A DNA stretch of 64,000 nucleotides from positions 309,777 to 373,776 of the forward strand of contig DATJUX010000011.1 of NCBI GenBank assembly GCA_035502095.1. The letters are read 5' to 3'. The position numbers were made by a program, and so were the translations under genes. Below are positions 1-9,499 of the stretch, piece by piece. The notes under the pieces are model-generated. The model was not told where the DNA came from. It did not search any database and worked only from the letters and a program-made list of their open reading frames with translations. Origin of the DNA: JAKANT01 sp035502095. Lineage in GTDB: Bacteria; Pseudomonadota; Gammaproteobacteria; Burkholderiales; Burkholderiaceae_F. The stretch's first letter is position 1. Each line of letters begins with the position of its first letter.

Positions 1-3000
1 ATCACGTAGCGCACGCGCGAGCGGCCCGCCGAATCAGCCTCGAACAGCGGAACGATGCGCTGGTTGACGGTCAGCGTCCGGCCGTCGGCACGCAGCATCA
101 CGTCGCGCGGCCGGTCGACCTGATGACCGTCGGCGAGCGCCCGCCGGTCCATCTCGGCATAGAGGTCGGCAAACTGGCGCCCATAGACCTCGTGCCATGT
201 GCGGCCTATCACCTGGTCGCGGCGCAGGCCTGTGATCGTTTCGCCGGCCCGGTTGAGACTGACGAAGCGACCGGTATCGGCGTCACGCACCGAAACCAGG
301 ACCGGCAGGTTCTCGACCACGAGATCGAGGTAGTTGCGCATGCGGCGCAGTTCGTCTTCCGAGCGCCGGCGCGCGTCGACGTCGCTCAGCGCCAGGATCA
401 AGCCCTGCGACGGCGCGCCATGATCGAGCGGCCGCGCGTTGCCGGCACCCCAGAACGTGCTGCCATCGCGCCGCCGCAGCAGGCGTTCGAAGGTGACCTC
501 GCCGTCGCTGTCGCTGCCGTTGTCGCCGGGACCGAGCTGGTGCAGGACCTGCAGCCACTCGTCCGGGTCGGCGAACAGCGATGCGATCTGCAGCTCGCGC
601 AGGTCGGGCGCTGTGTAGCCGAACAGGCGCTCGGTGGCGACGTTGGCCTTGATGATCAGGTCGTCGGACACGTAGACCATGCCAACCAGCGCGTTGTCGA
701 AGATCAGCTGCAGCTCGTTCAGCGTGGCGCGCAGTTGCGCTTCCTGGCGCTTGCGTTCGTCGATGTTGACGAAGGCGAAGATGTACCCGAGGTCGGGCCG
801 CTCCGGGTTCACGGCGCGGCCCTGCACCGCGACCCAGATCGGATCGCCCTTGCGGCGGTACATGCTGAGCTCGAACTCGCACGCACCGCGCTCGTTGATC
901 TCGGCATAGTGCTCGGCCAGGCTCGCCGACAGCAGCTGGTCGGTCGGATGCGCGAACAGCTGGATCTGGCTGGTCAGCCCGCCCGGCTCGCACGCCAGCA
1001 GCTCCTCCATGGCCGAGTTGGCGCGCACCGGCCGCCCGTCGCGCACGAACAGCAGCCCGACCAGCGCCGTATCGAAGATGAGCTGGCTCTCCGCCAGCAG
1101 CGTCTGCAGCTGTTCTTCCTGCGCGCGGCGCGCGCCGATGTCGAGGATCGATGCGATCTGCCCGCCCGCCGGCCGCCTGGCGTCGATCGCGCGCAACGAC
1201 ACCAGCGCCCAGGTCGGGATGCCGCTGCGCGTGTTCATGCGCGCCTCGAACGACACCGGCGCGCCGCTTTCGAGCTGGGCGCGCGTCGCGGCCTCGTGCT
1301 CGTCGAATTCGGCCCGGCTCGCGAACAGCGAAGCGAACTCGGCGTCGTCGAGTGCCGCGCCGGCTGCACCGCCCGGCGCGAACATGCGCGCCGCCTGTGC
1401 GTTGGCGCGCACGATGTGTCCGTTGGCGAGATGGATCAGGGCGATCGAGGTGGCGTCGAACACCACCGACAGCTCGAGCAGCGACCGCTCCAGCGCTTCG
1501 CGCTGCTGCTTGCTCTCGGAGACATCCTGGAACGTGTAGATCGCCTCGCCGGCGCGCACCGCGCCGTCGGCGCCGAATGCCACGTCGAGCGCCGCATCCA
1601 CCGCGCGCGCCTGCACCAGGCACCAGATCGGACGGCTGTCCTTGCGGAACAGGACCACCTCGGCGATGGTGGTCTCGTGCGGGCGGACCGCCGGCAGGCC
1701 GCTCATCGCCTTCATCATCTTTTCGGCGCGGTCGTGCGTCAGGTCCCACAGGGACATGCCGACCACTTCGTCGTCGTCGTAGCCGAACATCTGCGCGAAC
1801 TCGCGGTTCGCGAGCAGGATCCGCCCCTGCAGAGTCTGCGCGACGCCGACCGACATCGTCGCGAGCAGGGTCTGCTGGTCGCGCAGGGCCACCTGCAGCT
1901 GGTCGTCCGATGTCTTGCGATCGGTGAAGTCCTCCAGCACCAGCAGGTAGTGACGCTCGCCCGCCGCCGAACTCCAGGCGCGTACCGTCAGCCGGGACCA
2001 TAGCGTGTGGCCGTCGCGACGCCGCAGGCGGCGGTCGCTTTCGGCGGCGGCGACGTTTCCTTCGGCGAGGCGCGCGCGCAGCCGCTTGACCGCGTCGCTG
2101 TCGTCCGGGTGCAGGAACATGGCCGGATCCTGCCCGACCAGGATCTGCGGGTCGTACCCGAGCAGGACGCACGCGGCGCGGTTGGCCTGCACGATGCGGA
2201 ACTTCGCGTCGAGCAGGAGGTTCGCGACCGGACTTTCTTCGAAGATGGTGCGGAAGCGCGCCGCGGAGTCGGCGAGTGCCTCTTCCACCTGCTTGCGATC
2301 CGAGATGTCGCGCACGAGCAGGAAGATGAACTCGCGCTCGCCGTGCTCGACCCGCTGCAGCACCACGTCGACCGAGAACTCGGAGCCGAGACGCGTGCGA
2401 TAGCGCGCTTCGCCCTGGTAGGCGCCGCGCCCCGTCAGTTGTTCCAGGATATCGGCGTACCGCTCGACCGTAAGGGTCATGTCGATCGCCTGCAGCGGCA
2501 TGCCCTTCAGGCTCTCGCGCCCGTAACCGAGCCACGCGAGTGCGGTCTCGTTCGCGTCCACGATGGTGCCGGACCGCTCGATCTCGAGCACCATCTCGCC
2601 GGCCGAGTCGAGCGCCTGCCGCAGCGCCGCCAGCGAGGTCTCCGCGAAGCGCTCGCGGTCGATGCGTTCGATGGTGAGGAAGACGCCGTCGAAGGCGCCG
2701 CGCGAGTCGAACATCGGCGCGGGCCGCACGCGCACCCATGGGCCCGGCCCGGTCCCGGCAGTGACCGGAAACGGATACTCCTGCGGCTGGGTCGCACGCA
2801 CGCTGCCGTCGCGCATGCGCTCGAGTGCCCGCATGGTCTCCGACTCGGCGTCGAAGCCGAACGCCTCGATCGGCGTGCGTCCCAGCACCTTCTCGGCGGG
2901 AATGCCGAGCAGCAGCTCGAGATGGCTGTTCCAGACGCGATAGCGCAGATCGCGATCGAGCACGGCGATGCCGATCCGCGCCGACGTGAGAATCGTGTCG

Positions 3001-3587
3001 AGGAACTCGTCGGCATCGCGCGAGGCGCGCATCGCGTAACGCGGGACGGTGACGTCGCGCAGCACCGCGGTGGCGAACGAGGAGCGGGCGTCGGGGCCAC
3101 GCTCCGGGCTCAGGCGGACGTCGAACAGCTTGGCGCCCATCGGATGCGCGACCGTGAACTTGAACCAGCGTGCCTCTTCGCTCTCGAACAGGTCGTCCAG
3201 CTTGGCGCGCCAGAGGGGCGCGTAGGCTTCGAAGCCGGCGACGTCGCCGATCAGGTGGCCGATGAACGCGCTGCGCGGCAACGCGGTCGCGCGCGCCAGC
3301 GCGGGATTGGCGTAGACGATGCGCTGGGTCCGATCGAACCGCAGGATCGCATCCGGGTTCTCTTCGAAGAAGCCGGCGCCGGGCACCGACTGCGGCGACT
3401 GGCCGACGGCGTCGGCGAGCATGACTGCGAGGTCGGCTGCCGTCGGCGCGGCCGAACCGCGGGCGGCACGGCCGCGTGCACGCGCGCCGAGCGCGAGCGC
3501 GCGTTCGCCGGATGCGATGGCGGGAGACTCGAGCGAGGCGCGGCGCCGCGTCGACTTGGAATTGCTGCTGGTCTCGGATTCGGCCAC
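1..3587 (-). CDS. Multi-PAS sensory protein, C-terminus beyond left edge
   Basis: Open frame of about 1195 codons that runs off the left edge, so the output domain is unseen. It contains about nine PAS-like repeats, starting near residues 77, 195, 325, 443, 573, 708, 835, 961 and 1085, mostly 115-135 residues apart. Each has the usual pattern of a hydrophobic strand, an N or A residue and a GY or G loop; repeats seven and eight begin with the near-identical LIFDTALVGL and LIFDNALVGM. No membrane segment is visible, so it should be cytoplasmic. The start is taken as GTG at 3587, after an in-frame stop; ATG at 3422 is the alternative. Such proteins usually end in a histidine kinase, GGDEF/EAL or chemoreceptor module. 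Which one applies here cannot be told. Confidence 0.85.
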   Translation of the reverse strand, partial: MAESETSSNSKSTRRRASLESPAIASGERALALGARARGRAARGSAAPTAADLAVMLADAVGQSPQSVPGAGFFEENPDAILRFDRTQRIVYANPALARATALPRSAFIGHLIGDVAGFEAYAPLWRAKLDDLFESEEARWFKFTVAHPMGAKLFDVRLSPERGPDARSSFATAVLRDVTVPRYAMRASRDADEFLDTILTSARIGIAVLDRDLRYRVWNSHLELLLGIPAEKVLGRTPIEAFGFDAESETMRALERMRDGSVRATQPQEYPFPVTAGTGPGPWVRVRPAPMFDSRGAFDGVFLTIERIDRERFAETSLAALRQALDSAGEMVLEIERSGTIVDANETALAWLGYGRESLKGMPLQAIDMTLTVERYADILEQLTGRGAYQGEARYRTRLGSEFSVDVVLQRVEHGEREFIFLLVRDISDRKQVEEALADSAARFRTIFEESPVANLLLDAKFRIVQANRAACVLLGYDPQILVGQDPAMFLHPDDSDAVKRLRARLAEGNVAAAESDRRLRRRDGHTLWSRLTVRAWSSAAGERHYLLVLEDFTDRKTSDDQLQVALRDQQTLLATMSVGVAQTLQGRILLANREFAQMFGYDDDEVVGMSLWDLTHDRAEKMMKAMSGLPAVRPHETTIAEVVLFRKDSRPIWCLVQARAVDAALDVAFGADGAVRAGEAIYTFQDVSESKQQREALERSLLELSVVFDATSIALIHLANGHIVRANAQAARMFAPGGAAGAALDDAEFASLFASRAEFDEHEAATRAQLESGAPVSFEARMNTRSGIPTWALVSLRAIDARRPAGGQIASILDIGARRAQEEQLQTLLAESQLIFDTALVGLLFVRDGRPVRANSAMEELLACEPGGLTSQIQLFAHPTDQLLSASLAEHYAEINERGACEFELSMYRRKGDPIWVAVQGRAVNPERPDLGYIFAFVNIDERKRQEAQLRATLNELQLIFDNALVGMVYVSDDLIIKANVATERLFGYTAPDLRELQIASLFADPDEWLQVLHQLGPGDNGSDSDGEVTFERLLRRRDGSTFWGAGNARPLDHGAPSQGLILALSDVDARRRSEDELRRMRNYLDLVVENLPVLVSVRDADTGRFVSLNRAGETITGLRRDQVIGRTWHEVYGRQFADLYAEMDRRALADGHQVDRPRDVMLRADGRTLTVNQRIVPLFEADSAGRSRVRYV

Positions 3588-3849
3588 GTCGTCGTCACGA
3601 CACCGGCGTCAGCCGGTCCATCTTCTGCGTTGGCGCCGGCCTCGTGTGCCGGCGCCGGTCCTGTTGCCCGGCGCCCGACCGGCACGCGCCGCGTTCGGGC
3701 ATCGGTTGCACCCCTCGCGGCGAGAATACTCCAGCGATGGCGCGCGGGCGGCGCGCGTGCCAGCTAGTACTCTGGCGCATAAGTTTCGAAACGAACATCA
3801 GCCATGCAGCCGAGCGCAGCTTCGGAACTTATGGGCCTGATGTGCCGGC

Positions 3850-5067
3850 TTAGGCGGTCGTCAAGTAGTTGAACAGCGACAGCTTCGAGATGCTCGAATA
3901 GCTTTGCAGCGCCGCCTGGTAGGTCAGTTGCTGCTGCGACAGCTGGCTGGTCGCCTGCGCGACATCCAGGTCCTGCACCGACGAAAGTCGGGTCTGGTAC
4001 TGCAGCTGGCGATCGCCGTTCAGCTGCTGGTAGCCGCTGAGCTCGGACAGCGACGAGCCGTAGCTCGCCTGCTTGAGCGAGAGCTGGCCGATCATCTGGT
4101 CCACCGAGGCGTTCAGGCCGGTGAGCGTGGTCTGGAACTGCGCCTGGTCGGCGGCGGTCGAGACCCCCTTCGAGAGCAGCTGGATCGCCGACCCGATCGT
4201 GTCGAAGATCGATTGGTAGCCCGCCGGTGCGACCTGGAACGTGTCGCCGTCGGCCGGTGTGCCGCGGATGTTGACCTGTTCGCCGTCGAACGTGATGCTG
4301 GCCGGCGCGGTGTAGTTGCCGCTCGCCACGACCGCGTTGTCGGAGGCACGCACCACCTGGTAGGTGGTGGCGCCGCCGGACACCGAGAACGCGATGGTAT
4401 AGGCCGAACCGGTCAACTGCGTCGGATCGCTGACGGAGCCGGCGTCTACGATGCCCGACCCGGTGTTGCTCGCGCCTGCATTCGTGGTGAACGTGCCGTT
4501 GCCGGGCCGCACCTTGAGGAACAGGTCATCGCCGGCCTGCTTCACGGGCTGGTAGCGGTTGCCCGAAACCTCGAGCCTCATCTGGGTGTCGTCGCCGTTG
4601 TACGCCACCGTATTCCCGGTCTGTGAAAAAGGCGGCTTGCCCTCGCTGCTGCCGCCGAACAGATATCCGCCCGAGCCGTCGCTGCTGTTGGCGAGGCCGA
4701 CCATCTGCGCGAGCAGGCCCTGCAGATCGGCCGCGAGCGACTGCCGGTCGGCGTTCGAATACGTGCCGTTGCCCGCGGCGATCAGCTTCTGCTTGACCTG
4801 CTGCGCCGCGTCGCCCATCTGGCCGAGCGTCGACTCGCCCAGGTTGAGTAGGTACTCGGCGCGGTCCTGGTTGCTCTTGTACTGGTCGAACTGCGACAGC
4901 GTCGAGTTGATCGACGCGACCTGGGCCGCGCCGACCGGGTCGTCGGACGGCGAATTGATCTTCTTGCCCGACGACAGCTGCTGCTGGGTCGCGAGCATGG
5001 CGGTTTCCGCCTGCATGATCGAGGCGGTGCCGTTGGCGAACAGCGACGAGGTGGAGACGCGCACCAT
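3850..5067 (-). CDS. flgL: Flagellar hook-filament junction protein FlgL (HAP3)
   Basis: 405 residues with flagellin-like ends. The N-terminus has VSTSSLFANG and the helix QLSSGKKINSPSDDPVGAA; the C-terminus has QATSQLSQQQLTYQAALQSY. These terminal coiled coils form the D0/D1 core, and the middle is a variable beta-rich domain. It is the second junction protein between hook and filament, exported by the flagellar type III apparatus. It lies 8 bp downstream of flgK and is probably co-transcribed with it. At 405 residues it is longer than the enterobacterial protein (about 317) but normal for betaproteobacteria. Confidence 0.95.
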   Translation of the reverse strand: MVRVSTSSLFANGTASIMQAETAMLATQQQLSSGKKINSPSDDPVGAAQVASINSTLSQFDQYKSNQDRAEYLLNLGESTLGQMGDAAQQVKQKLIAAGNGTYSNADRQSLAADLQGLLAQMVGLANSSDGSGGYLFGGSSEGKPPFSQTGNTVAYNGDDTQMRLEVSGNRYQPVKQAGDDLFLKVRPGNGTFTTNAGASNTGSGIVDAGSVSDPTQLTGSAYTIAFSVSGGATTYQVVRASDNAVVASGNYTAPASITFDGEQVNIRGTPADGDTFQVAPAGYQSIFDTIGSAIQLLSKGVSTAADQAQFQTTLTGLNASVDQMIGQLSLKQASYGSSLSELSGYQQLNGDRQLQYQTRLSSVQDLDVAQATSQLSQQQLTYQAALQSYSSISKLSLFNYLTTA

Positions 5068-5075
5068 TTACGGCC

Positions 5076-6965
5076 TCACTGCATGATGCTGATGATGTCG
5101 GCGAAGATCGTGCGCGCGGTCGAGATCACCTGTGCCGCGGCCTGGTACTGCTGCTGGTAACGGATCAGGTTCGACGCTTCCTCGTCCAGGTTCACGCCCG
5201 ACACCGAGCTTTCCGCGGTCAGCGCATCCTTCAGGATCGAGTCCTGCGTGGTGCTCACGCTCTGTGCACTCTGGGTCGTCGCGCCGACCTTGGCGACCAC
5301 CGCCGCAAACGCACCCGAAAGGGCCGCGCCGCCGACCAGTGCCCTGCCCTGCAGGGCGGACAGCGCCAGCGCGTTGGTGTTGTCGCCGACGCCGCCGACG
5401 TTGGCGCCGACGTTCAGCTGGTCGCCATTCGCCGGCGTTCCATGCAGGGTGAGCTGCCAGCCGTTGAAGCTGATCGGCTGGCCCGCCGTGTAGGTCTGGC
5501 CGGTGAGCGTCGTGACGCCGTCGCTGATGTCGTACGCGTTCGGGCCGGTGAACGTGATGGTGGCCGGATTGGTGAGCGCCGCGTTGCGGGTGGGTCCGGC
5601 AACCGCGAGCGAGTCGACCGCGACCGAGCCGGTGTTGCTCTGGGCCGCCGTCACGCGCACCGGGCTTGCCGCGGCGATGCGGTTCGGATCCGTGATGGCG
5701 ACGCTCATGCTGCTGGCGCCGGCGCGCACCGGTTGCACCAGGAACGTGTCGCCGCTGGCGGGCGGCGTGTTCGACAGCGCGATCGAGAGTCCATCCTGGT
5801 TGAAGCTCGGTGTCGCCGAGGTCCAGCTGGTGCCGTCCGACAGGCGCGTCAGCGTGTAGGTGGCGCCGGCGTAGTCGACGCGATAGTCGCTTGCCTGCAG
5901 CTGCGTGGTGTCGGTGAAGCTGGCGCTGATCGTGGTCGCCGGGTTGCCGTTCGTGCTGGCCGCGAAGGCGGTCGGCTGCGTCGGGGTGAAGAACACGCCG
6001 CCGGGGTTGCCGCTGGCATCGTTGCCGAGCTGGTGCTGGATGTTGAACTGGTCGCCGAGCGTGATCGCCAGCCGGCCCAGCTGGTTCTGCACGTCGGGCA
6101 GGTCCTGCTGCAGGAACTGCAGCATGCCGCCGATCGTGCCGCCGCCGACCATCGCCGGCGTCAGCACCGACAGTGCGCTGCCGGATTGCACGCCGATCTG
6201 GATCGACTGCGGATTGGTCGGGTCGACCTGAGTCCCCATCTTCATCGTGGTGCCGCCCACGACCAGCGACTGCCCGCTCCCCAGGAAGACGTTTATCGAA
6301 CCGTCGCCCTGGTCGACCGCCGTGGCGCGCACGTACTGGTTCAGGCTGCGCAAGGCGGCATCGCGCTGGTCGAGCAGGTCGTTCGGGTTGCGCCCCGTGC
6401 CGCGCGCGAGCGCGATCTGGTTGTTCAGGGTCGCGATCTGCTGCGCGTACTGGTTGACTGAATTGACCGCCTGGTTGATCTGGCCGATCGTGTCGGTGCG
6501 ATATTGGTCCAGGGTCGCCGCGGTGTCGGAAAAGCTCTGCGCGAGCTGGTTGCCCGCCGACAGCAGCGACTGGCGCGCGGCCGGGTCCGACGGGTTCTGC
6601 GTCAGCGCCTGCACCTGCTGGAAGAACGAATCGATCGACGCGCCGATGCCGCTGGTCGAATCGGAAAACAGGTTGCTCACCTGCGCCAGCTGCGTCGAGC
6701 GCGCATCGGCCGACGACGCGGCGGCCTGCGCGCTGGTGGCGGACGCGCTCAGGAACGCGCTGTACTCGCGCTTCACGTCGGTCACCGCCACGCCCTGGCC
6801 GAGGTAGTTGCCGCCGATCATCGTGCCGGTCTGCGCGGCCAGAACCACCGACTGGCGCGAATACCCCGGCGTGCTCGCGTTGGCGATGTTGTTGCCGGTC
6901 GTGCGCAACGCGACGTACGCCGCGTTGAGCGCGCTGGTACCGATCGAAAGGATGCCGCTGGACAT
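5076..6965 (-). CDS. flgK: Flagellar hook-associated protein FlgK (HAP1)
   Basis: 629 residues. The N-terminus has the rod/hook-family signature ALNAAYVALRTTGNNIANAS followed by TPGYSRQ. The C-terminus ends in the D0 helix VNLDEEASNLIRYQQQYQAA. It is the first junction protein placed on the hook. The middle carries repeated Ig-like strands related to those in the neighbouring FlgL. An AGGGG-type ribosome site lies just upstream of the ATG. It is followed closely by flgL and preceded by a candidate sigma-28 promoter. Confidence 0.96.
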   Translation of the reverse strand: MSSGILSIGTSALNAAYVALRTTGNNIANASTPGYSRQSVVLAAQTGTMIGGNYLGQGVAVTDVKREYSAFLSASATSAQAAASSADARSTQLAQVSNLFSDSTSGIGASIDSFFQQVQALTQNPSDPAARQSLLSAGNQLAQSFSDTAATLDQYRTDTIGQINQAVNSVNQYAQQIATLNNQIALARGTGRNPNDLLDQRDAALRSLNQYVRATAVDQGDGSINVFLGSGQSLVVGGTTMKMGTQVDPTNPQSIQIGVQSGSALSVLTPAMVGGGTIGGMLQFLQQDLPDVQNQLGRLAITLGDQFNIQHQLGNDASGNPGGVFFTPTQPTAFAASTNGNPATTISASFTDTTQLQASDYRVDYAGATYTLTRLSDGTSWTSATPSFNQDGLSIALSNTPPASGDTFLVQPVRAGASSMSVAITDPNRIAAASPVRVTAAQSNTGSVAVDSLAVAGPTRNAALTNPATITFTGPNAYDISDGVTTLTGQTYTAGQPISFNGWQLTLHGTPANGDQLNVGANVGGVGDNTNALALSALQGRALVGGAALSGAFAAVVAKVGATTQSAQSVSTTQDSILKDALTAESSVSGVNLDEEASNLIRYQQQYQAAAQVISTARTIFADIISIMQ

Positions 6966-6985
6966 GCGTCGTCGCCCCTTGACGC

Positions 6986-7174
6986 CTATTTCGGCAGCCC
7001 GGGTCGTTTCTTCAGCCCCTGTTTAGGCGATCGCACGCTCGTGCTAGTGGCACGGTTGGAACCGCGGCGGGCCTTGGCGACCTCGCTGCGCGTCGGTTCG
7101 AGCGGCGTGTCCTCGGACACGAAGCGCGCGTACACGTTCATCTGCTGCTGCTTCATTTCGATCCTCTGCTGCAT
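6986..7174 (-). CDS. Possible small protein between flgJ and flgK
   Basis: A 62-codon frame fills the 220-bp gap between flgJ and flgK. It starts MQQRIEMKQQQMNVYARF, with a second possible start at the internal MKQQQM. Its central third uses mostly C or G at the third codon position, as neighbouring genes do, which argues weakly for coding. The product is small, basic and without membrane segments, and no family is recognised. Its 3' end overlaps the candidate flgK promoter. It could be chance. Confidence 0.35.
   Translation of the reverse strand: MQQRIEMKQQQMNVYARFVSEDTPLEPTRSEVAKARRGSNRATSTSVRSPKQGLKKRPGLPK
6988..7014 (-). promoter_or_regulatory. Candidate sigma-28 promoter for flgKL
   Basis: On the minus strand TGAA is followed by 15 bases and GCCGAAAT, against the FliA consensus TAAA-N15-GCCGATAA. 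It sits about 20 bp before the flgK ATG, close for a promoter, and has one mismatch in the -35. flgKL is a FliA-dependent late operon in enterics, which supports the call. It is the weakest of the nine sigma-28 matches. Confidence 0.45.
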
Positions 7175-7185
7175 TCATCTGCCGG

Positions 7186-8154
7186 TCATCCGGTGCCCGT
7201 GCGCTTGCCGCCCAGGGCGCCGATCACGCGCAACAACTTGGCGCCGTAGTCCGGGTCGGTCGCGTAACCGGCACGCGCCAGCCCGCTGGCGAATCCGGCG
7301 CCGCTGCCGGCGCTTCCGGACTCCATCACATCGCTATAACGCTTGTTGCCGCCGATCAGTTGAGCCCAGTCCTGGAACGCTTCCGCGTAGTTGTTGTAAG
7401 CGCGGAATTTGTCGACAACTTTTCTGCTCGTTCCGCTTTCGTATTCGGTTGTAACCACGTCGACGGTCCGCCCCTGCCACCCGGAGCCTGCCTTGATTCC
7501 GAACAGGTTGTACGTGGGAATACCGGACGAATCCCGGATTTCATGCTTGCCCCACCCCGACTCGAGTGCGGCCTGCGCAAGAACGAAGTGCGCGGGGATC
7601 CCGGTGGCCTCCTGCGCGGTGCGCGCGTGGTTCCACATGCGCCGCACGAAAGACTGCTGGTCGTCGTGCAGGCCGGGATCGGCGCCCGTGTTGGCACGCG
7701 AGGCCGTGCCGGCATCGGTGGCGGCGATCGTCGAGTACGCGTCGATGGCCGCGCGCGGCGCGGGCGCCGCCGCGCCCTGGCTCGACGTGAGCGGCGGCGT
7801 GGCGGTGGTGGCGCCGCCCGCCGTGCCATCGCCGACGTAACGGCCGAGCTGCTTCGCAATGATGTCGGCGAGCCCGGTGCCGCTCCTGGCGATCTGGGTC
7901 GAGAGCTGCTGGTCGAGCATGCTCGTGTACATCTTCTCGGCGTCGGACTCGAGCAGGCCCGACTTCGGCACCGCGTCGCGCATGCTCTTGAGCACCATCT
8001 GGAGGAACAGCGCCTCGAACTGCTGCGCCGCGCCCTTCAAGGCGGCCTTCGGATCGCGTTTTGCCGTACGCTTGAGCGCATCGAGCGAACGTGCGTCGGT
8101 CGCCAGCCCCTGCGTGGCGGCGTCGAAGACACGACTCGGATCGAAGGTGGTCAT
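7186..8154 (-). CDS. flgJ: Flagellar rod cap and peptidoglycan hydrolase FlgJ
   Basis: 322 residues in two parts. The N-terminal half is the rod-assembly (cap) domain with AAQQFEALFLQMVLKSMRDA. After a low-complexity linker of about 60 residues, the C-terminal half is a glucosaminidase-type hydrolase with FVLAQAALESGWGKHEI, holding the catalytic glutamate, and later YNLFGIKAG. It opens the periplasmic wall so the rod can pass. This bifunctional form is standard in beta- and gammaproteobacteria. It follows flgI with a repeat element in the gap. Confidence 0.96.
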   Translation of the reverse strand: MTTFDPSRVFDAATQGLATDARSLDALKRTAKRDPKAALKGAAQQFEALFLQMVLKSMRDAVPKSGLLESDAEKMYTSMLDQQLSTQIARSGTGLADIIAKQLGRYVGDGTAGGATTATPPLTSSQGAAAPAPRAAIDAYSTIAATDAGTASRANTGADPGLHDDQQSFVRRMWNHARTAQEATGIPAHFVLAQAALESGWGKHEIRDSSGIPTYNLFGIKAGSGWQGRTVDVVTTEYESGTSRKVVDKFRAYNNYAEAFQDWAQLIGGNKRYSDVMESGSAGSGAGFASGLARAGYATDPDYGAKLLRVIGALGGKRTGTG

Positions 8155-8163
8155 GAAGGATCC

Positions 8164-8237
8164 CGACGCGGATCAACGCGGATCGAGGCGGATCGAGATG
8201 TCGATTCCCTGATCCGCCTGCATCGGTGCGATCCGCT
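8164..8237. repeat. Dispersed GCGGATC-rich intergenic repeat (flgI-flgJ gap)
   Basis: Between the flgJ start and the flgI stop, units of the type ACGCGGATC, AACGCGGATC and AGGCGGATC lie in a row, followed by inverted copies (GATCCGCC and GATCCGC). Similar units recur at 33580-33608 and 42084-42172, always between genes. Confidence 0.65.
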
Positions 8238-9476
8238 TCAGATCACTTCGAGATCCGCGTGCAGCGCGCCGGCTGCCTTCAGCGCCTGCAGGATCGCGAG
8301 CAGGTCGCCGGGATTGGCACCGAGCGCGTTCAGCGCACGCACGACCTCGGCGAGGTCGGCGCCGCCTTTCATCGTCATCAGCGCGCCGCCTTCCTGCTTG
8401 ATCTGGATGTCGGTCTTTTCGGCCACCACGGTCTGGCCCTGCGCCAGCGGGTTCGGCTGCGAGATCACCGGCTGCGACGAGATCGTCACCGAGAGGTTGC
8501 CGTGCGCCACCGCGGCAGGATCCAGCGTCACGCTGCGGTTCATGACGATCGATCCGGTGCGCGCATTGATGACCACGCGCGCGCTCGGCGTGACCTGTGC
8601 GACATCGAGGTTCTCCAGCTGTGCCAGGAAGCGCACGCGCTCGTTCGGCGTCGCCGGCGCCTTGACCTCGATCACGCGGCCATCGACCGCGGTGGCGATG
8701 TCGCCGGCGGCGGTGAAGCTCTTGTTGATCGTGTCGGCGAGCGCCGCCGCGGTGGAGAAGTCGGTTTCGTTCAATTCGAGCCGCACCCGGTCGCTGAGGA
8801 GAAACGGCGTCGCGACGGCACGCTCCACCGTCGCGCCCGCCGGCACCCGTCCCGCCGAGAGATGGTTGATCTGGACCTTGCTGCCGCCCTGCGCAGCGCC
8901 GGCGCCGCCCACCAGTACGTTGCCCTGCGCGACCGCGTAGACCTGTCCGTCCGCGCCTTTAAGCGGTGTCATCAGCAGCGTGCCGCCGCGCAGGCTCTTC
9001 GCGTTGCCGAGCGACGAGACGGTGACGTCGACCTGCTGTCCCGGCTGCGCGAAGGCGGGCAGGATCGCAGTGACCATCACGGCCGCAACGTTCTTCAGTT
9101 GCAGCTGGGTCCCGCTTCCCTGCGGCAGCGTGATGCCGAGCTGGGTCAGCATCGACTGCAGGCTCTGGGTCGTGAACGGCGTCTGGGTGGTCTGGTCGCC
9201 GCTGCCGTCCAGGCCGACCACGAGACCGTAGCCGATCAGCTGGTTCGGGCGCACGCCCTGGACGCTGGCGAGATCCTTGATGCGCTCGGCGCGCGCGCTG
9301 CCCGCGGCCAGCGCGGCGAGCAGCATCAGCGGCAACCAGAAGAAGAGGAAGCTCAGCCGCAGAGCGTGCAGACGCCACTCGCACCCGCTGCCTGCCACCG
9401 GTCGGACACGACACAGTTTCCCCCGCGCTGCCTTGGCGGTGTGCGGAAGCAGGATCTCGAGCGGCCGGGTCTGCAT
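8238..9476 (-). CDS. flgI: Flagellar P-ring protein FlgI
   Basis: Forms the peptidoglycan-layer ring around the rod. The mature part begins at about residue 64 with ERIKDLASVQGVRPNQLIGY and continues with GLVVGLDGSGDQT, the family signature. A signal peptide of the type LSFLFFWLPLMLLAALAAG precedes it. With the ATG used here the protein has 412 residues, about 40 more than usual; the extra N-terminus is arginine-rich and unlikely to belong. GTG at 9398 would give 386 residues and a better-placed signal peptide. The start is therefore uncertain. It follows flgH by 23 bp. Confidence 0.94.
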   Translation of the reverse strand: MQTRPLEILLPHTAKAARGKLCRVRPVAGSGCEWRLHALRLSFLFFWLPLMLLAALAAGSARAERIKDLASVQGVRPNQLIGYGLVVGLDGSGDQTTQTPFTTQSLQSMLTQLGITLPQGSGTQLQLKNVAAVMVTAILPAFAQPGQQVDVTVSSLGNAKSLRGGTLLMTPLKGADGQVYAVAQGNVLVGGAGAAQGGSKVQINHLSAGRVPAGATVERAVATPFLLSDRVRLELNETDFSTAAALADTINKSFTAAGDIATAVDGRVIEVKAPATPNERVRFLAQLENLDVAQVTPSARVVINARTGSIVMNRSVTLDPAAVAHGNLSVTISSQPVISQPNPLAQGQTVVAEKTDIQIKQEGGALMTMKGGADLAEVVRALNALGANPGDLLAILQALKAAGALHADLEVI

Positions 9477-9499
9477 GCGTCTGCGGCTGAAAAAGGGCC

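Noticed and set aside
123..2003. Long plus-strand open frame antisense to the PAS protein
   Set aside because: Translation is low-complexity and lacks any motif. The opposite strand gives continuous PAS domains. It is a GC-rich antisense shadow, as are many long frames opposite the flagellar genes.
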